Of a stretch of 64,000 bases of DNA, positions 37,920 to 48,681 are shown piece by piece. The notes below the pieces were generated by a model, which worked only from the letters and a program-made list of their open reading frames with translations, did no database searches and was not told the DNA's origin. How positions within the stretch are numbered: the stretch's first letter is position 1; each line of letters opens with the position of its first letter. The position numbers and the translations under genes were made by a program. The stretch spans positions 186,001 to 250,000 of the forward strand of contig NZ_SMFQ01000003.1 of assembly GCF_004339015.1 (NCBI RefSeq), in the 5' to 3' direction. The stretch is from Cocleimonas flava (GTDB lineage: Bacteria > Pseudomonadota > Gammaproteobacteria > Thiotrichales > Thiotrichaceae).

Positions 37920-39056
37920 TTAGTCGATCGGATATTGCTCTAATGCAACATCTAAAGCATCAAGACAACGTTGATTTTCTTCAGCAGTAGAAATAGTGAT
38001 ACGTAAATGGTTAGGTAAGCCATAATTAGGTATAGGTCGAACGATAACTGCTTCTTTAAGCATAGCTTCGTAAAGTGGGACAGCGTTCTGCTCCATGTCT
38101 ATGGTAATAAAATTGCCAACGGTTGGAATATAATCTAAACCACGATATTGACAAGCAGCTCGCCAAAACTTGATTCCCTTGGTATTAATATCAACACAAT
38201 TCTCAAGATGATCCTGATCATTTAAGGCAGCGGTAGCCGCTTCAATTGCCATAGCATTTACATTGAAAGGATGTCTTACTCGGTTTAGCAAATCCGCAAT
38301 TTCTGCACTACAAACTGCATACCCAACACGAAGACCTGCTAAGGCATAAATTTTAGAAAACGTACGCGTTACGATCAGATTAGGAAACTCTTCAAGCCAC
38401 TGTAGCGTATCTGGGTATTCACCTTCTTGAACATATTCAAAATAAGCTTCATCCACAACTACTATAATATCCTTAGGCACAGCAGAGATAAATTCATGCA
38501 ATTCATCTGACTTTAACCAGGTACCTGTAGGATTATTTGGATTAGCGATAAAAATAACACGCGTTTTATCATTAATTAAGTCCTTCATCGCAGTCAAATC
38601 ATGACCGTAAGGATTAGTCTCATGATCGACAGGTAAGGCTTCGGCAACGACACCCGTGGCATTAACTGACTGGATACTAATCGGGTAAACCGCAAAAGCA
38701 TAACGTGAATAAATAGCTTCGCGTCCTTCGCATAAAAAAGTTCTAGCGATCATATCTAAAACGTCATTTGAACCATTACCCAATGTAATCTGGTTCTGGT
38801 TAACCTTGAGCATGTTTGATAATTTCTGCTTTAAGATAAACCCATTACCATCTGGATATAATTGAATTGATGCTTTCGCTTTGTCTAATGCTTCTAAGAC
38901 CAAAGGACTAGGGCCCATAGGATTTTCATTGGAAGCAAGCTTTAGCGTATTACTAACACCTAGCTCTCTTTCTAATTCATCGATTGGCTTACCTGGCATA
39001 TAAGGCTGTAAGTTTTGAACGCCATTAATCGCCAGTGATTTATAATTAATTGTCAT
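37920..39056 (-). CDS. hisC: histidinol-phosphate aminotransferase
   Basis: A PLP enzyme of histidine synthesis, often broad enough to transaminate aromatic keto acids, which would explain its place between pheA and tyrA. Seen are LASNENPMGPSP, NPNNPTGTW and the cofactor lysine in TRTFSKIYALAGLRVGY. The 378-residue length is normal. It lies 27 bases after pheA. Confidence 0.95.
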   Translation of the reverse strand: MTINYKSLAINGVQNLQPYMPGKPIDELERELGVSNTLKLASNENPMGPSPLVLEALDKAKASIQLYPDGNGFILKQKLSNMLKVNQNQITLGNGSNDVLDMIARTFLCEGREAIYSRYAFAVYPISIQSVNATGVVAEALPVDHETNPYGHDLTAMKDLINDKTRVIFIANPNNPTGTWLKSDELHEFISAVPKDIIVVVDEAYFEYVQEGEYPDTLQWLEEFPNLIVTRTFSKIYALAGLRVGYAVCSAEIADLLNRVRHPFNVNAMAIEAATAALNDQDHLENCVDINTKGIKFWRAACQYRGLDYIPTVGNFITIDMEQNAVPLYEAMLKEAVIVRPIPNYGLPNHLRITISTAEENQRCLDALDVALEQYPID

Positions 39057-39083
39057 AATGCTTAGAACTATTGGTTAAATGTA

Positions 39084-40235
39084 TTAAAGGACAGCTTTAG
39101 GGTAAGACCCTAGCACTCTCATGAGTTCGGACTCTTCGGAAAGTTCTTCAAGCGCTTTGGCAACATTCGGTTCACTTGAGTGCCCATCGATATCCATGAA
39201 GAAGTAATATTCCCAGTTTGCATTTCTTGATGGTCTTGACTCAATACGCGTCATATCTAAACCATGTGCAGCTAAAGGCGCTAATAGATGATAAAGCGCA
39301 CCAGAGCGATTCTTTGCAGAAATCATCAGCGTCGTTTTATCTTTACCAGACTGAGGCACATCTTGTTTACCAATCACTAAAAAGCGCGTAGTGTTATCTT
39401 TGCTGTCTTCTATATTGCTATAGGCAATATCTAGTTCATATATTTTAGCTGCTAAAGCGCCTGCGATAGCGCCAGATTCTGGGTCTTCTTTAGCTCTTCT
39501 AGCCGCTTCAGTATTACTTGAAACCGGAATTTGCTCTACATTAGGCAAATTATCATTGAGCCATTGACGACATTGAGCCAGAGATTGTGGATGTGAATAC
39601 ACACGTTTGATAGTGCGCCAATCTTTATTCACTGTCATTAAGTTCTGATGAATTCGCAAGGTGATTTCACCACTAATCTTTAGTGGCGAATGCATGAAAA
39701 CATCTAAGGTATATGAAATAACACCTTCAGTAGAGTTTTCTATCGGCACAACACCATAATCGACAGTGCCATTTTCGACTTCTTTAAATACCTGACCGAT
39801 TGATCCCATTGGGACAGTTTCTACCGCATGACCAAAATGTTTTTTTGATGCTTCTTGTGAAAAGGTGCCGTTAGGACCAAGAAAAGCGACTTTAATGCTT
39901 TGTTCCAAGGCCAAACAAGATGAAATTATTTCACGATAAATCGCAGTGATTCGTTCGTTTTTTAGCGGGCCAGGATTATTTTCAGTAACGCGGTTTAATA
40001 TTTGGGCTTCTCTTTCTGGTCGATAAAACCACAGATCGACTTCACCGGTTTCACGTTTTATTTGCGCCACTTTTTCAGCGCATTCTGCACGCTGTGAGAG
40101 TAATTGTAAAAATTGATCGTCGATTGCGTCAATTGAATCACGAATTTCTAATAACTTTTTATTTACATCTGAGTTTGTCGTATCTGCATTATCTATCAAC
40201 TTTTCAGATGATTTCTTACCGTTGTTATTATCCAT
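39084..40235 (-). CDS. pheA: bifunctional chorismate mutase/prephenate dehydratase
   Basis: It makes phenylpyruvate from chorismate via prephenate. An N-terminal AroQ chorismate mutase (about 25-110, LLEIRDSIDAIDDQFLQLL) is followed by the prephenate dehydratase domain (VAFLGPNGTFSQEA... VVPIENSTEGV) and a C-terminal ACT domain with ESRPSRNANWEYYFFMDIDGH, the phenylalanine feedback site. The start gives a short hydrophilic extension before the mutase domain. Confidence 0.96.
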   Translation of the reverse strand: MDNNNGKKSSEKLIDNADTTNSDVNKKLLEIRDSIDAIDDQFLQLLSQRAECAEKVAQIKRETGEVDLWFYRPEREAQILNRVTENNPGPLKNERITAIYREIISSCLALEQSIKVAFLGPNGTFSQEASKKHFGHAVETVPMGSIGQVFKEVENGTVDYGVVPIENSTEGVISYTLDVFMHSPLKISGEITLRIHQNLMTVNKDWRTIKRVYSHPQSLAQCRQWLNDNLPNVEQIPVSSNTEAARRAKEDPESGAIAGALAAKIYELDIAYSNIEDSKDNTTRFLVIGKQDVPQSGKDKTTLMISAKNRSGALYHLLAPLAAHGLDMTRIESRPSRNANWEYYFFMDIDGHSSEPNVAKALEELSEESELMRVLGSYPKAVL

Positions 40236-40285
40236 TCAAAATCCAATTAAAATCTAAAGTTATAATATATTACGTCTCACCATAT

Positions 40286-40690
40286 CTATAAAAGAGACTG
40301 CAAAAAACCAACTGCTTTAATACCAAAATAAATGATTAAAGCAAAGATCACATAAATTACCATTGGTAATTTAATAGGGTTATTTTTTTCGTAAATTCTA
40401 GGCTGCTTGGCAGTTCCGATTTCGATCTCTATATCGTCTCCGGCAGCAAATGTCTTTATGGCTGTTTTTGATCGAAAATGCAATGTTTCTCCATCCAACT
40501 GGTATTCAATAGTTGGCAAATCTAACTCACCAATATCCATCACATCAATTACTTTGCCGTTGATTATTTTAGCGTTTTTAAAAACCAGTACACTTTTGAT
40601 ATACACGATCAGAACAGCAATCAATAATATTACTAAAACAACCGTCCCCCAGCCAAAAACAATATTGAACATCACATCAGAATCATTCAT
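40286..40690 (-). CDS. DUF3592-like membrane protein
   Basis: A 134-residue protein with one helix near each end and a small beta-rich middle (INGKVIDVMDIGELDLPTIEYQLDGE), the layout of DUF3592 proteins. The ATG at 40690 is preferred to a TTG nine codons upstream because of its better ribosome site. It interrupts the serC-pheA order. The function is unknown. Confidence 0.72.
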   Translation of the reverse strand: MNDSDVMFNIVFGWGTVVLVILLIAVLIVYIKSVLVFKNAKIINGKVIDVMDIGELDLPTIEYQLDGETLHFRSKTAIKTFAAGDDIEIEIGTAKQPRIYEKNNPIKLPMVIYVIFALIIYFGIKAVGFLQSLL

Positions 40691-40800
40691 CTTTTTTACA
40701 AGCACCCAATTCAACAAATTTTATTATTATAAACGCCCACTCACATAACTAATGGTGTAGTTTGCTTGTTTTGATATATATCATAATGATGATTAGAAAC

Positions 40801-41883
40801 TTAACCGTACTTTGTTTCGAATGATTTCATCATGTCTACTAATTCAATAACACCTTGTTCTGGCATAGCATTATAAATACTGGCGCGCATGCCACCAACG
40901 GACTTATGCCCTTTTAAGTAAACCAGATCTCTAGTTGCAGCTTCTGTTAAAAATTTTTCGTTCAGCTCAGAATTGGCAAGGGTAAATGGAACATTCATTA
41001 AAGATCGATATTCTTTATCAACCGGGTTTGAATAAAAATCAGAGTTATCTATACAATCGTAAAGCATGGCAGCTTTTCTTCGATTTAAAATTTCCATTTG
41101 CTCAAGACCACCTTGTTGCTTTAGCCATTTAAAGATCAATCCAGCCAAATACCAGGCATACGTTGACGGCGTGTTGTACATCGAGCCATTTTTTGCATGA
41201 ACATCATAATTCAGCATTGTTGGGGTAATATCCATTGCATCGCCAATGAGATCCTCTCTGACAATAACAATGGTCAAACCTGCAGGACCTATATTTTTCT
41301 GAGCACCTGCATAGATAAGGCCAAATTCAGACACATCTACTGGTCTAGATAGAATGTTGGAAGACATATCCGCTACCAAAGGAATTTCACCTGTGTCTGG
41401 CACCCAGGGAAACTCAACACCTGCAATAGTTTCATTCGGAGTATAGTGGAGATATGCCGCATCTGGATTTATGTTCCATTCTTCATAGTTTTGTATCGAG
41501 GTAAAATGACTACTTTCTGAGTTAGAAACCACGTTAACCAGGCAATATCGGCTTGCTTCAGTAATCGCTTTGGTAGACCAGATGCCGGTATTCACATAAT
41601 CTGCACCCTCTTTTCCGCGCAGCAAATTTAACGGTATTGCCGCAAATTGAGAGGTTGCACCACCTTGTAAAAATAGCACCTTGTAATTATCGGGAATGTT
41701 CATGACTTCACGAAGATCAGCTTCAGCTGTTTCAGCGATGCTCATAAATTCTTTACCGCGATGACTCATCTCCATCACTGACTGGCCGGTACCATTCCAA
41801 TCCAGTAATTCTGCTTGTGCCTGTTCCAAGACTGGCTGTGGAAGCATTGCTGGGCCGGCGCTAAAATTATACTTGCGAGTCAT
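40801..41883 (-). CDS. serC: phosphoserine aminotransferase
   Basis: It converts phosphohydroxypyruvate to phosphoserine, and also serves pyridoxal phosphate synthesis. The N-terminus [21 protein letters not shown] and MSHRGKEF are family hallmarks; the PLP lysine lies in [18 protein letters not shown]. The length of 360 residues is typical. It stands between the MscS channel and the aromatic genes. Confidence 0.97.
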   Translation of the reverse strand: MTRKYNFSAGPAMLPQPVLEQAQAELLDWNGTGQSVMEMSHRGKEFMSIAETAEADLREVMNIPDNYKVLFLQGGATSQFAAIPLNLLRGKEGADYVNTGIWSTKAITEASRYCLVNVVSNSESSHFTSIQNYEEWNINPDAAYLHYTPNETIAGVEFPWVPDTGEIPLVADMSSNILSRPVDVSEFGLIYAGAQKNIGPAGLTIVIVREDLIGDAMDITPTMLNYDVHAKNGSMYNTPSTYAWYLAGLIFKWLKQQGGLEQMEILNRRKAAMLYDCIDNSDFYSNPVDKEYRSLMNVPFTLANSELNEKFLTEAATRDLVYLKGHKSVGGMRASIYNAMPEQGVIELVDMMKSFETKYG

Positions 41884-41930
41884 GTTGTAATCCTTGTTAG
41901 AAGCTGTGACATCATATTTACACTAAATTA

Positions 41931-43046
41931 TTACTGATCTTTGTTTTCTACTAAATCTAATTCGCGTATATCAATTGCAGGGGTTAGATTGTTGATAGTA
42001 ACTGGCGTTGATAAAGAGATGTTTTTTTCAATCGATGTCTTCAACATCAATTGCAATAAACGTTGACGGGTCAACAGTAGTTTATCCACTTCTTTAGTGA
42101 AGTAATAAAAGACCCATTCAACGGCATGATCACCAGTCTCTTTAACACCGAATTCTAAATCATATTGTGGTTCTAAATAAATACCATTATCAATTTTCGC
42201 AGCATCGTATACGGTCAAAAATAGATCTTCTACAGCATCTATAGAAGTATCGTAAGAAATTTTGAAAGACAGGCTTTCGCGAAGCCCTCGAGCTGAAGCA
42301 AATTTGGATAAATTATGTACCGTAAAATCCCTTAATTTGGAATTACGAATCATAATTCTATGATTGTTTGGGATATTTAAAATAACAGTATGGAACACCT
42401 TGGTTTTATACACGAGCCCGTAAACCAATTCCCCGTCATTGAACTGAATAACGTCACCTTCGGTTAACATATCGCTGTTCAGTATAATCAAACCATGAAA
42501 GATATCAGGTGCCCAGATACTGGATGTTAACGCGAGGAAAACACCTATTATTCCGATAACACCGCCCGCCTCTAATACTGAGTCGAAGCCCAGTAATCTG
42601 ATGATGCTTATTAACGCAATCACAGCAATAAACAGATTACTAAAGATGCTTAATAGTCGGGTTTGATAGGTAGATACAAAGCGTTTTACGTCATTAACCT
42701 CACGCTCTTTACCGTAGTATCGAACTAAAAAACCATGTGTAATGTGCATCGATAAATAAGCAAAATAGATAACCGCCAGAACAGCGATAACATGAATCAG
42801 TAAGGTTTTATTTTGCTTGTCTTGAAAGAACCGGAAATAACCGTAAGCCAGTATAATTAATAGATTCAACGCCCGAAAGATCATCACTTTGCGGGAGAAA
42901 TTACTGACTTTTTCTGGCTGATGATAAACAGCTTTAAGGATAACTTTTGCAAATATAAGCAAAAATAAATTAGCACCGATAAGCAAGTAACCGAAACTAT
43001 CTACCTGATTTATATATTCGATAATTTTATCGACAGCACTATCCAT
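41931..43046 (-). CDS. MscS-family mechanosensitive channel
   Basis: A small-conductance mechanosensitive channel homologue that would release solutes on osmotic downshock. About five hydrophobic segments precede the pore-lining helix region (GVIGIIGVFLALTSSIWAPDIFHGLIIL) and a cytoplasmic beta domain with VFHTVILNIPNNHRIMIRNSKLRDF. The pore helix is less Gly/Ala regular than in E. coli MscS, so its gating may differ. It sits between gyrA and serC, where relatives often have nothing or another gene. Confidence 0.85.
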   Translation of the reverse strand: MDSAVDKIIEYINQVDSFGYLLIGANLFLLIFAKVILKAVYHQPEKVSNFSRKVMIFRALNLLIILAYGYFRFFQDKQNKTLLIHVIAVLAVIYFAYLSMHITHGFLVRYYGKEREVNDVKRFVSTYQTRLLSIFSNLFIAVIALISIIRLLGFDSVLEAGGVIGIIGVFLALTSSIWAPDIFHGLIILNSDMLTEGDVIQFNDGELVYGLVYKTKVFHTVILNIPNNHRIMIRNSKLRDFTVHNLSKFASARGLRESLSFKISYDTSIDAVEDLFLTVYDAAKIDNGIYLEPQYDLEFGVKETGDHAVEWVFYYFTKEVDKLLLTRQRLLQLMLKTSIEKNISLSTPVTINNLTPAIDIRELDLVENKDQ

Positions 43047-43087
43047 AAATGAATTAGGGGTGTCTTCAATTAAATAAAATTAAATTG

Positions 43088-43119
43088 AAGCCACCCCCCT
43101 ACTTTGAATGATATTTTTT
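43088..43119 (+). repeat. C6 motif copy with degenerate 3' arm
   Basis: AAGC, an exact CACCCCCCTACTTT core, GAATGATA and T6. The 3' arm cannot pair with the C-run, so no terminator hairpin forms, yet the core is intact. Both flanking genes are on the minus strand. Confidence 0.9.
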
Positions 43120-43173
43120 ACGTTGTTAATAACGTAAATAGAACGAAAACAGGACTAAAGAGAGCTAAGCAGA

Positions 43174-45846
43174 TTACTCTGGAGACTCATCAGTATTATC
43201 ACTGCTGTCACTCGCATCAGCGTCGTCAGAAGAATCGATATCGTCACTTTCAACAGAAGCTTCGGTAGCTCCATCAGTTAGTGTTGGATCCATATCTTCA
43301 TCAATATCATCTTCGGACTCATCATCCATAGATTCAATGCGCTCTAATTGCGTTAGTTTTTCGTTTTCGCCCAGTTTGATTAAACGTACACCCTGTGTAT
43401 TTCTACCAACGACTGATACATCAGCAACCGAGGTACGAACCAAAATACCACCGTTGGTGATTAGCATGATTTCATTATCATCAGTAACCTGAACAGCACC
43501 GATTGCAGCACCGTTTCGTTCAGATGTCTGGATAGCAATAACACCACTACCGCCACGATTTTGAGCAGAGAACTCTTCTACTTCAGTACGCTTACCGTAA
43601 CCGTTTTCAGTTGCCATTAATAAACGACCTTCACGAAGAACGATTAATGCATTAACTTTGTGACCTTCAGGCATCTTGATACCACGTACACCAGCAGCAG
43701 TTCTACCCATGCCGCGTACATCAGATTCTTTAAAGCGAATGGCTTTACCTTGTGAGGTAAATAGCATCGCTTCATCATCTTTTTCTGTGAGTGCAACATC
43801 AACCAGCTTATTACCATCACGTAAATCGATGGCGATAATGCCTGAAGCACGTTGATTAGAGAATGCTTTCAAATCTGTTTTCTTGACTGTGCCGTTTTCA
43901 GTGGCCATAAAGATGTACTTGTCATCTTCATATTCACGTATCGGTAAAATAGCCTGGATGCTTTCATCTTCATCAAGTGGTAATAAATTAACAATGGGTC
44001 GACCACGAGAAGTTCTACTCGCCATGGGTAATTGATACACCATTAACCAGTACACTTTACCTTTAGAGGAGAAACATAAAACAGTGTCATGAGTACTTGC
44101 GACGAAGAGTTTCTCAATGAAATCTTCATCTTTCATTTTGGTGGCTGATTTACCGCGTCCACCACGACGTTGTGCACGATAAGTATCAATTGGTTGTGCT
44201 TTTGCATAGCCTTCATGAGACAGCGTTACAACAACATCTTCTTCTGGAATCAGATCAATATCACCCAGATCTTCACCAACTGCATTGATTTTAGTAAGAC
44301 GTTCGTCGCCGTACTTTTCGAGCATTTCAATAAGTTCTTCACGAATAACGCGCATTAAGCGTTCTGGACTCGCCAAGATATCAAGCAAGTCAACTATCGT
44401 AGCGAGTAACTCTTTGTATTCGCCCAGTATCTTGTCTTTTTCAAGACCTGTTAAACGATGTAGTTGTAGATCTAAAATTGCTTTTACTTGAACATCGGTT
44501 AACCAGTAACCATCATCTTTCAGACCGTAACGCGGATCGAGGTTTTCAGGACGTGCTACTGTAGAATCACCACGTTCTAGCATCTCAAGAACGATGTCAG
44601 CTTTCCACGAGCGACTCAGTAAAGCTTCACGTGCTTCAGCAGGATTCGCCGATGCTCTGATCAAAGCGATGACTTCATCAATATTACCTAAGGCAACAGC
44701 AAGACCTTCTAAGATGTGGGCGCGTTCGCGTGCTTTACGTAGCAAGAAAATAGTGCGACGGGTAACCACTTCACGGCGATGGCGAATAAACGCTTCGATG
44801 ATTTCTTTTAAGTTGAAAAGCTTTGGCGCGCCATCAATCAACGCCACCATATTGATGCCGAAACTATTCTGCATCTGTGTTTGTTTATAGAGGTTATTCA
44901 AGATAACTTCAGCGACTTCACCGCGCTTAAGCTCGATAACCATACGCATACCGTCTTTATCAGACTCGTCGCGTAGTTCTGAAATTCCTTCTATCTTCTT
45001 CTCTTTTACGAGTTCTGCAATTTTCTCAATAAGACGTGCTTTGTTAACCTGATAAGGAAGCTGTGTAACAACAATCTTTTCACGGCCTTTCTTATCGGTT
45101 TCGAAATCCGCTACGGCGCGAATTTTTACACTACCTTTACCAGTGTGATACGCCTGTTTGATGCCATGAGCACCGTTAATGACACCAGCCGTTGGAAAAT
45201 CAGGACCTGGCAAATACTGCATTAAATCGTCAATACTAAGCGTTGAGTCATCAATCAACGCTACACAGGCATTGATTACTTCAGTGATATTGTGCGGCGG
45301 AATATTGGTCGCCATACCTACAGCGATACCAGAAGAGCCGTTTAATAGTAGATTGGGTAAGCGAGTTGGGAAAACTACTGGCTCGAATTCAGATTCGTCA
45401 TAGTTGCCTTGGAAATCAACGGTTTCTTTTTCAAGATCAGCCATTAACTCATGTGCGATCTTCGACATACGGACTTCCGTATAACGCATCGCAGCAGGAG
45501 AATCACCATCGACAGAACCAAAGTTACCTTGTCCATCAATGAGCATATAACGCATTGAAAATGGCTGAGCCATTCGAACCATGGTGTCGTATACAGCAGT
45601 ATCACCATGCGGGTGATATTTACCGATAACATCACCGACGATACGCGCTGATTTTTTATAAGGCTTGTTGAAGTCGTTGCGGAGCTCGCCCATCGCAAAT
45701 AACACACGACGATGAACAGGTTTTAAACCGTCTCGAACATCGGGTAATGCACGTCCTACGATTACGCTCATCGCGTATTCCAGATAGGATTTACGCATCT
45801 CATCTTCAAGATTAATCGGGATAATTTCTTTCGCGAATTCAGCCAT
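43174..45846 (-). CDS. gyrA: DNA gyrase subunit A
   Basis: The DNA-cleaving subunit of gyrase. The N-terminal half shows [24 protein letters not shown], the quinolone-region sequence [11 protein letters not shown] (Thr where E. coli has Ser83) and the catalytic tyrosine in [10 protein letters not shown]. The C-terminal half carries the beta-pinwheel DNA-wrapping domain with the GyrA box QRRGGRGK. An acidic Asp/Ser-rich tail of about 45 residues ends the 890-residue protein. It heads the serC-aroA series. Confidence 0.98.
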   Translation of the reverse strand: MAEFAKEIIPINLEDEMRKSYLEYAMSVIVGRALPDVRDGLKPVHRRVLFAMGELRNDFNKPYKKSARIVGDVIGKYHPHGDTAVYDTMVRMAQPFSMRYMLIDGQGNFGSVDGDSPAAMRYTEVRMSKIAHELMADLEKETVDFQGNYDESEFEPVVFPTRLPNLLLNGSSGIAVGMATNIPPHNITEVINACVALIDDSTLSIDDLMQYLPGPDFPTAGVINGAHGIKQAYHTGKGSVKIRAVADFETDKKGREKIVVTQLPYQVNKARLIEKIAELVKEKKIEGISELRDESDKDGMRMVIELKRGEVAEVILNNLYKQTQMQNSFGINMVALIDGAPKLFNLKEIIEAFIRHRREVVTRRTIFLLRKARERAHILEGLAVALGNIDEVIALIRASANPAEAREALLSRSWKADIVLEMLERGDSTVARPENLDPRYGLKDDGYWLTDVQVKAILDLQLHRLTGLEKDKILGEYKELLATIVDLLDILASPERLMRVIREELIEMLEKYGDERLTKINAVGEDLGDIDLIPEEDVVVTLSHEGYAKAQPIDTYRAQRRGGRGKSATKMKDEDFIEKLFVASTHDTVLCFSSKGKVYWLMVYQLPMASRTSRGRPIVNLLPLDEDESIQAILPIREYEDDKYIFMATENGTVKKTDLKAFSNQRASGIIAIDLRDGNKLVDVALTEKDDEAMLFTSQGKAIRFKESDVRGMGRTAAGVRGIKMPEGHKVNALIVLREGRLLMATENGYGKRTEVEEFSAQNRGGSGVIAIQTSERNGAAIGAVQVTDDNEIMLITNGGILVRTSVADVSVVGRNTQGVRLIKLGENEKLTQLERIESMDDESEDDIDEDMDPTLTDGATEASVESDDIDSSDDADASDSSDNTDESPE

Positions 45847-46010
45847 ATTATTTGGGGTTCTTTTATGAGTATTTTGTACGGTTTTGTTTGCTTATTTTAA
45901 GAAGAAATATGCTTCTTAAAAAACTGCTGGCGAGTATATCAGAATGGCACAGAAATAGTACCTAAATACGCGCTTTTAAACGCGTCTAAGTGGTTTATTT
46001 TTATAATATA

Positions 46011-46038
46011 TACACCCCCCTACTTTTGAGGCGTTTTT
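46011..46038 (+). repeat. C6 motif copy between gyrA and the oxidoreductase gene
   Basis: An exact CACCCCCCTACTTT core, TGAGGCG and T5. Both flanking genes are on the minus strand, and the hairpin is weak. Confidence 0.9.
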
Positions 46039-46056
46039 GCACCTAGCGCAGCTGAA

Positions 46057-48156
46057 TTATATTACGCTCAGATCAACGTAGGTATCATAGAATGCAGCGC
46101 CATTTCCAATATCGGTTTTGCTGTGGCTATCAATTAAAGCATTGACGGTTTGTCCTGTTGGACTACTCTCGCACCACGCGCCCTTTGGTGTATATAAAAC
46201 ACCCGCCGCTACAGTGTCATTTACATCGGCAATCAGAACCACTTCACCTTTATTATTATGAAGTTTGACTTTATCACCGGTTTTGATATTTAAGGTTGAT
46301 GCATCGTTAACATTGATAGACACTTTTTCCGATTCGGTATTATTCCCACCAAATGTAGAATTGGAACGATTAAATGCTGCTGCAGTGACCAAGGTAAACG
46401 GTCTGTCTTTTATTATTGATTCGTAACGTGGCAAACCATAGCCGAACTCGTTTTCTAAATCTTCATTGTAGAGTGTGATTTTCTCATCATCGGCCATATC
46501 GGATAACCAGACATGATTTTTATCGATGGTGCTTAAGGCAGAATGTGTAGAAATCTCTGAAACTTTATTTGTCTCAAATCTTTCTGATGATAAATCCAGC
46601 GCTTGTTCTTGCAGTTCAGCGTCCGTGTCGCTGAATAATGCATCGGTAAACCCGAAGCGTTTGCTCAGACGTCTAAATATCTCTGTGTTAGGCAATGCAT
46701 TACCTACGGGTTGAATTGCGGCTTCTGCGCGCTGTGCGTAATTATGACCGTATCCCAGATAAACATCATCATGCTCAAAGCTACTGCACGCAGGTAAGAT
46801 AACATCGGCGTATTGCATGCTATCGGTCATATTGATTTCACAACCAATCACAAAGACATCTTCTTTACTTAGTGCTTCAATCATTTTGTTTTGATCAGGA
46901 TGCACCAGTACCGGGTTATGGTTGTAAATAAACACAGACTTGATTGGCACCCCCCCACTTATAGGGCTTTTTTTGCTGCTTGATGGAATATCGTTACCCA
47001 AAATGTGATCTGCTGTATCAACGATATTAAAGGTGCGCGTTGGTTTTTCAAGAAGGTCTGGACGCTGTAACTTATCCGTTGTCTTAGGATATGCAGGAGA
47101 GTGATAGCCAATTTGTCCTTGTCCCTTTTGACCAAATTGACCTAGCAATACAGCTAAAGACATCGCAGAACGAATCGCAGATCCACCATTTTTGGAACGC
47201 TCAAGCCCAACACCGGTTTGCATTGAAATGCGCTTGGCATTCCTGAATAGCTCAATAAACGTATCAGCTTGTGATTGATTGATGCCACAAATCTCTGCCA
47301 ATTTATCGATAGAATACGACGATGCATTTTCCAGGTATTCATCAACACCAGAGACTTTATCGATTAGTTTAGTTTTATCGATCATACCCAGTTTATCGAA
47401 CTGTGATGCCATCGCGAGCGCAAAATAAGCATCAGTTCCGGGCGTTACTTGTAAAAACAGATCTGCGCTTCGGGCAACTTTGATTCTTTCTGGATTAATT
47501 ACGATTACTTTTGCGCCATTGTCTTTGGCTTTTTTGATGATTTTCATCAAGTGCAAATAGGTAGTGCTGGTATTTGTGCCCCATAAAACAATCAAGTCAG
47601 AATACACTGCTTGCTCTTGAGACATCGCCACGTGGTTACCAAACAATGAACGGTACGAAAGACCGCGAACTCCAGCACATAATGGCGATCTATCGAGTTG
47701 CGTTGCACCTAGCTTATAAAAGAAACGCATATCCATTGAACCACCAGACAATTGTCCATGAGGCCCGGCATAGTTTAATGGCATTACTGATTCAGGACCG
47801 TATTCTAGAATTCCTTTTTGCATGCCTTCATAGCATAAGTCTAATGCTTCATCCCAGGAAATCGGTTCGAATTGAGTACTGCCGTTATCTCCACCTTTAG
47901 CGTCAATTCTTTTTAACGGTGTGGTTAAACGGTGTTTGCCATGAACAAAATCAGGATAGTACTTCGATACCTTGCCGCAAATGACACCCTTTGTCATTGG
48001 GTTAGCATTAGAGCCTTTAATTTTATGTATTTTGCCATCTTTAACTTCTACATTAAGACTACAGGCATCAGGACAATCTAAAGGGCAAACACTTGGCGCC
48101 TTGTAATCTTGTTGATGCTCGTGGTTTTGTGTTTCTTCATTTAGGTTTGCTGACAT
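46057..48156 (-). CDS. molybdopterin-dependent oxidoreductase (formate dehydrogenase-like)
   Basis: A member of the DMSO reductase superfamily with an N-terminal [4Fe-4S] site (CPLDCPDAC...CGK, residues about 24-62), a molybdopterin-binding body and a C-terminal dinucleotide-binding domain starting near 590. Residues SPLC near 158 are a candidate molybdenum ligand site. There is no twin-arginine signal, so it should be cytoplasmic. Many relatives are annotated as formate dehydrogenase or thiosulfate/tetrathionate-type oxidoreductases; the substrate cannot be told from the sequence. Residues about 394-403 (KKSPISGGV) are encoded by the complement of a complete C6 repeat, an apparent in-frame insertion just before the conserved PIKSVFIYNHNPV block. 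Confidence 0.88.
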   Translation of the reverse strand: MSANLNEETQNHEHQQDYKAPSVCPLDCPDACSLNVEVKDGKIHKIKGSNANPMTKGVICGKVSKYYPDFVHGKHRLTTPLKRIDAKGGDNGSTQFEPISWDEALDLCYEGMQKGILEYGPESVMPLNYAGPHGQLSGGSMDMRFFYKLGATQLDRSPLCAGVRGLSYRSLFGNHVAMSQEQAVYSDLIVLWGTNTSTTYLHLMKIIKKAKDNGAKVIVINPERIKVARSADLFLQVTPGTDAYFALAMASQFDKLGMIDKTKLIDKVSGVDEYLENASSYSIDKLAEICGINQSQADTFIELFRNAKRISMQTGVGLERSKNGGSAIRSAMSLAVLLGQFGQKGQGQIGYHSPAYPKTTDKLQRPDLLEKPTRTFNIVDTADHILGNDIPSSSKKSPISGGVPIKSVFIYNHNPVLVHPDQNKMIEALSKEDVFVIGCEINMTDSMQYADVILPACSSFEHDDVYLGYGHNYAQRAEAAIQPVGNALPNTEIFRRLSKRFGFTDALFSDTDAELQEQALDLSSERFETNKVSEISTHSALSTIDKNHVWLSDMADDEKITLYNEDLENEFGYGLPRYESIIKDRPFTLVTAAAFNRSNSTFGGNNTESEKVSINVNDASTLNIKTGDKVKLHNNKGEVVLIADVNDTVAAGVLYTPKGAWCESSPTGQTVNALIDSHSKTDIGNGAAFYDTYVDLSVI
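46946..46974 (+). repeat. C6 motif copy inside the oxidoreductase gene
   Basis: A complete element, GG, core CACCCCCCCACTTA (T to C after the C-run), TAGGGC and T7, lies antisense within an intact reading frame. It adds a short Ser/Lys/Gly-rich peptide and leaves the frame open. Confidence 0.9.
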
Positions 48157-48290
48157 AATTCGCTCTTCATTCGTTATGACGATAAATAAGAGTCTAATTG
48201 GATTTAATGCGATTAAACAGGCACAATTATTTTTTTAAAAAGCATGCCACTCTGAATCAATCTAGTTTTAATTATTTTAAAGATACAAAC

Positions 48291-48497
48291 ATGAAACGTA
48301 AAATTAAAGGCTTCCATCTGGATGAAGAGAACGATTGGGTAGCTGAACTAGAATGCCATCATGGCCAACATGTTCGACATCAGCCACCGTTTATTAATCG
48401 ACCCTGGGTGATAAGCAAATCCGGGAGAAACAGTAAGCTAGATCATGAATTAAACTGTTTGAAATGTGATTTAGGTGAACCAAAAGATGATTGGTAA
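48291..48497 (+). CDS. DUF3565 protein
   Basis: A 68-residue protein starting MKRKIKGFHLDEENDWVAELECHHGQHVRHQPPF, a clear DUF3565 sequence with a probable metal site (Cys, His and a CxxC-like pair, CLKC). The start is the ATG at 48291; an in-frame ATG 31 codons upstream lies before the family N-terminus. The function is unknown. A C6-type terminator follows. Confidence 0.88.
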   Translation: MKRKIKGFHLDEENDWVAELECHHGQHVRHQPPFINRPWVISKSGRNSKLDHELNCLKCDLGEPKDDW

Positions 48498-48555
48498 GTA
48501 AAAAGGCTGATTTAAATGATTTTTAGTTACTTTTAGATATCTTAAGTTTTTGCTT

Positions 48556-48587
48556 AAGCCACCCCCCTACTTTGAGGCGTTTTTTTT
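48556..48587 (+). repeat. C6 motif copy after the DUF3565 gene
   Basis: AAGC, an exact CACCCCCCTACTTT core, GAGGCG and T8. It lies on the same strand as the upstream DUF3565 gene and is a plausible terminator. Confidence 0.9.
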
Positions 48588-48681
48588 AATATATTCAAGG
48601 GGCGCTTATCAAGTATCTAAATTATAGTTTCGGCAGTTTACACATATTAATATTGCCAGTGTCTAAAGCTAATTTCAGTAT

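Noticed and set aside
48198-48290. Upstream start for the DUF3565 protein
   Set aside because: The family begins at the ATG at 48291; the extra 31 residues have no similarity to the family and overlap the promoter region.
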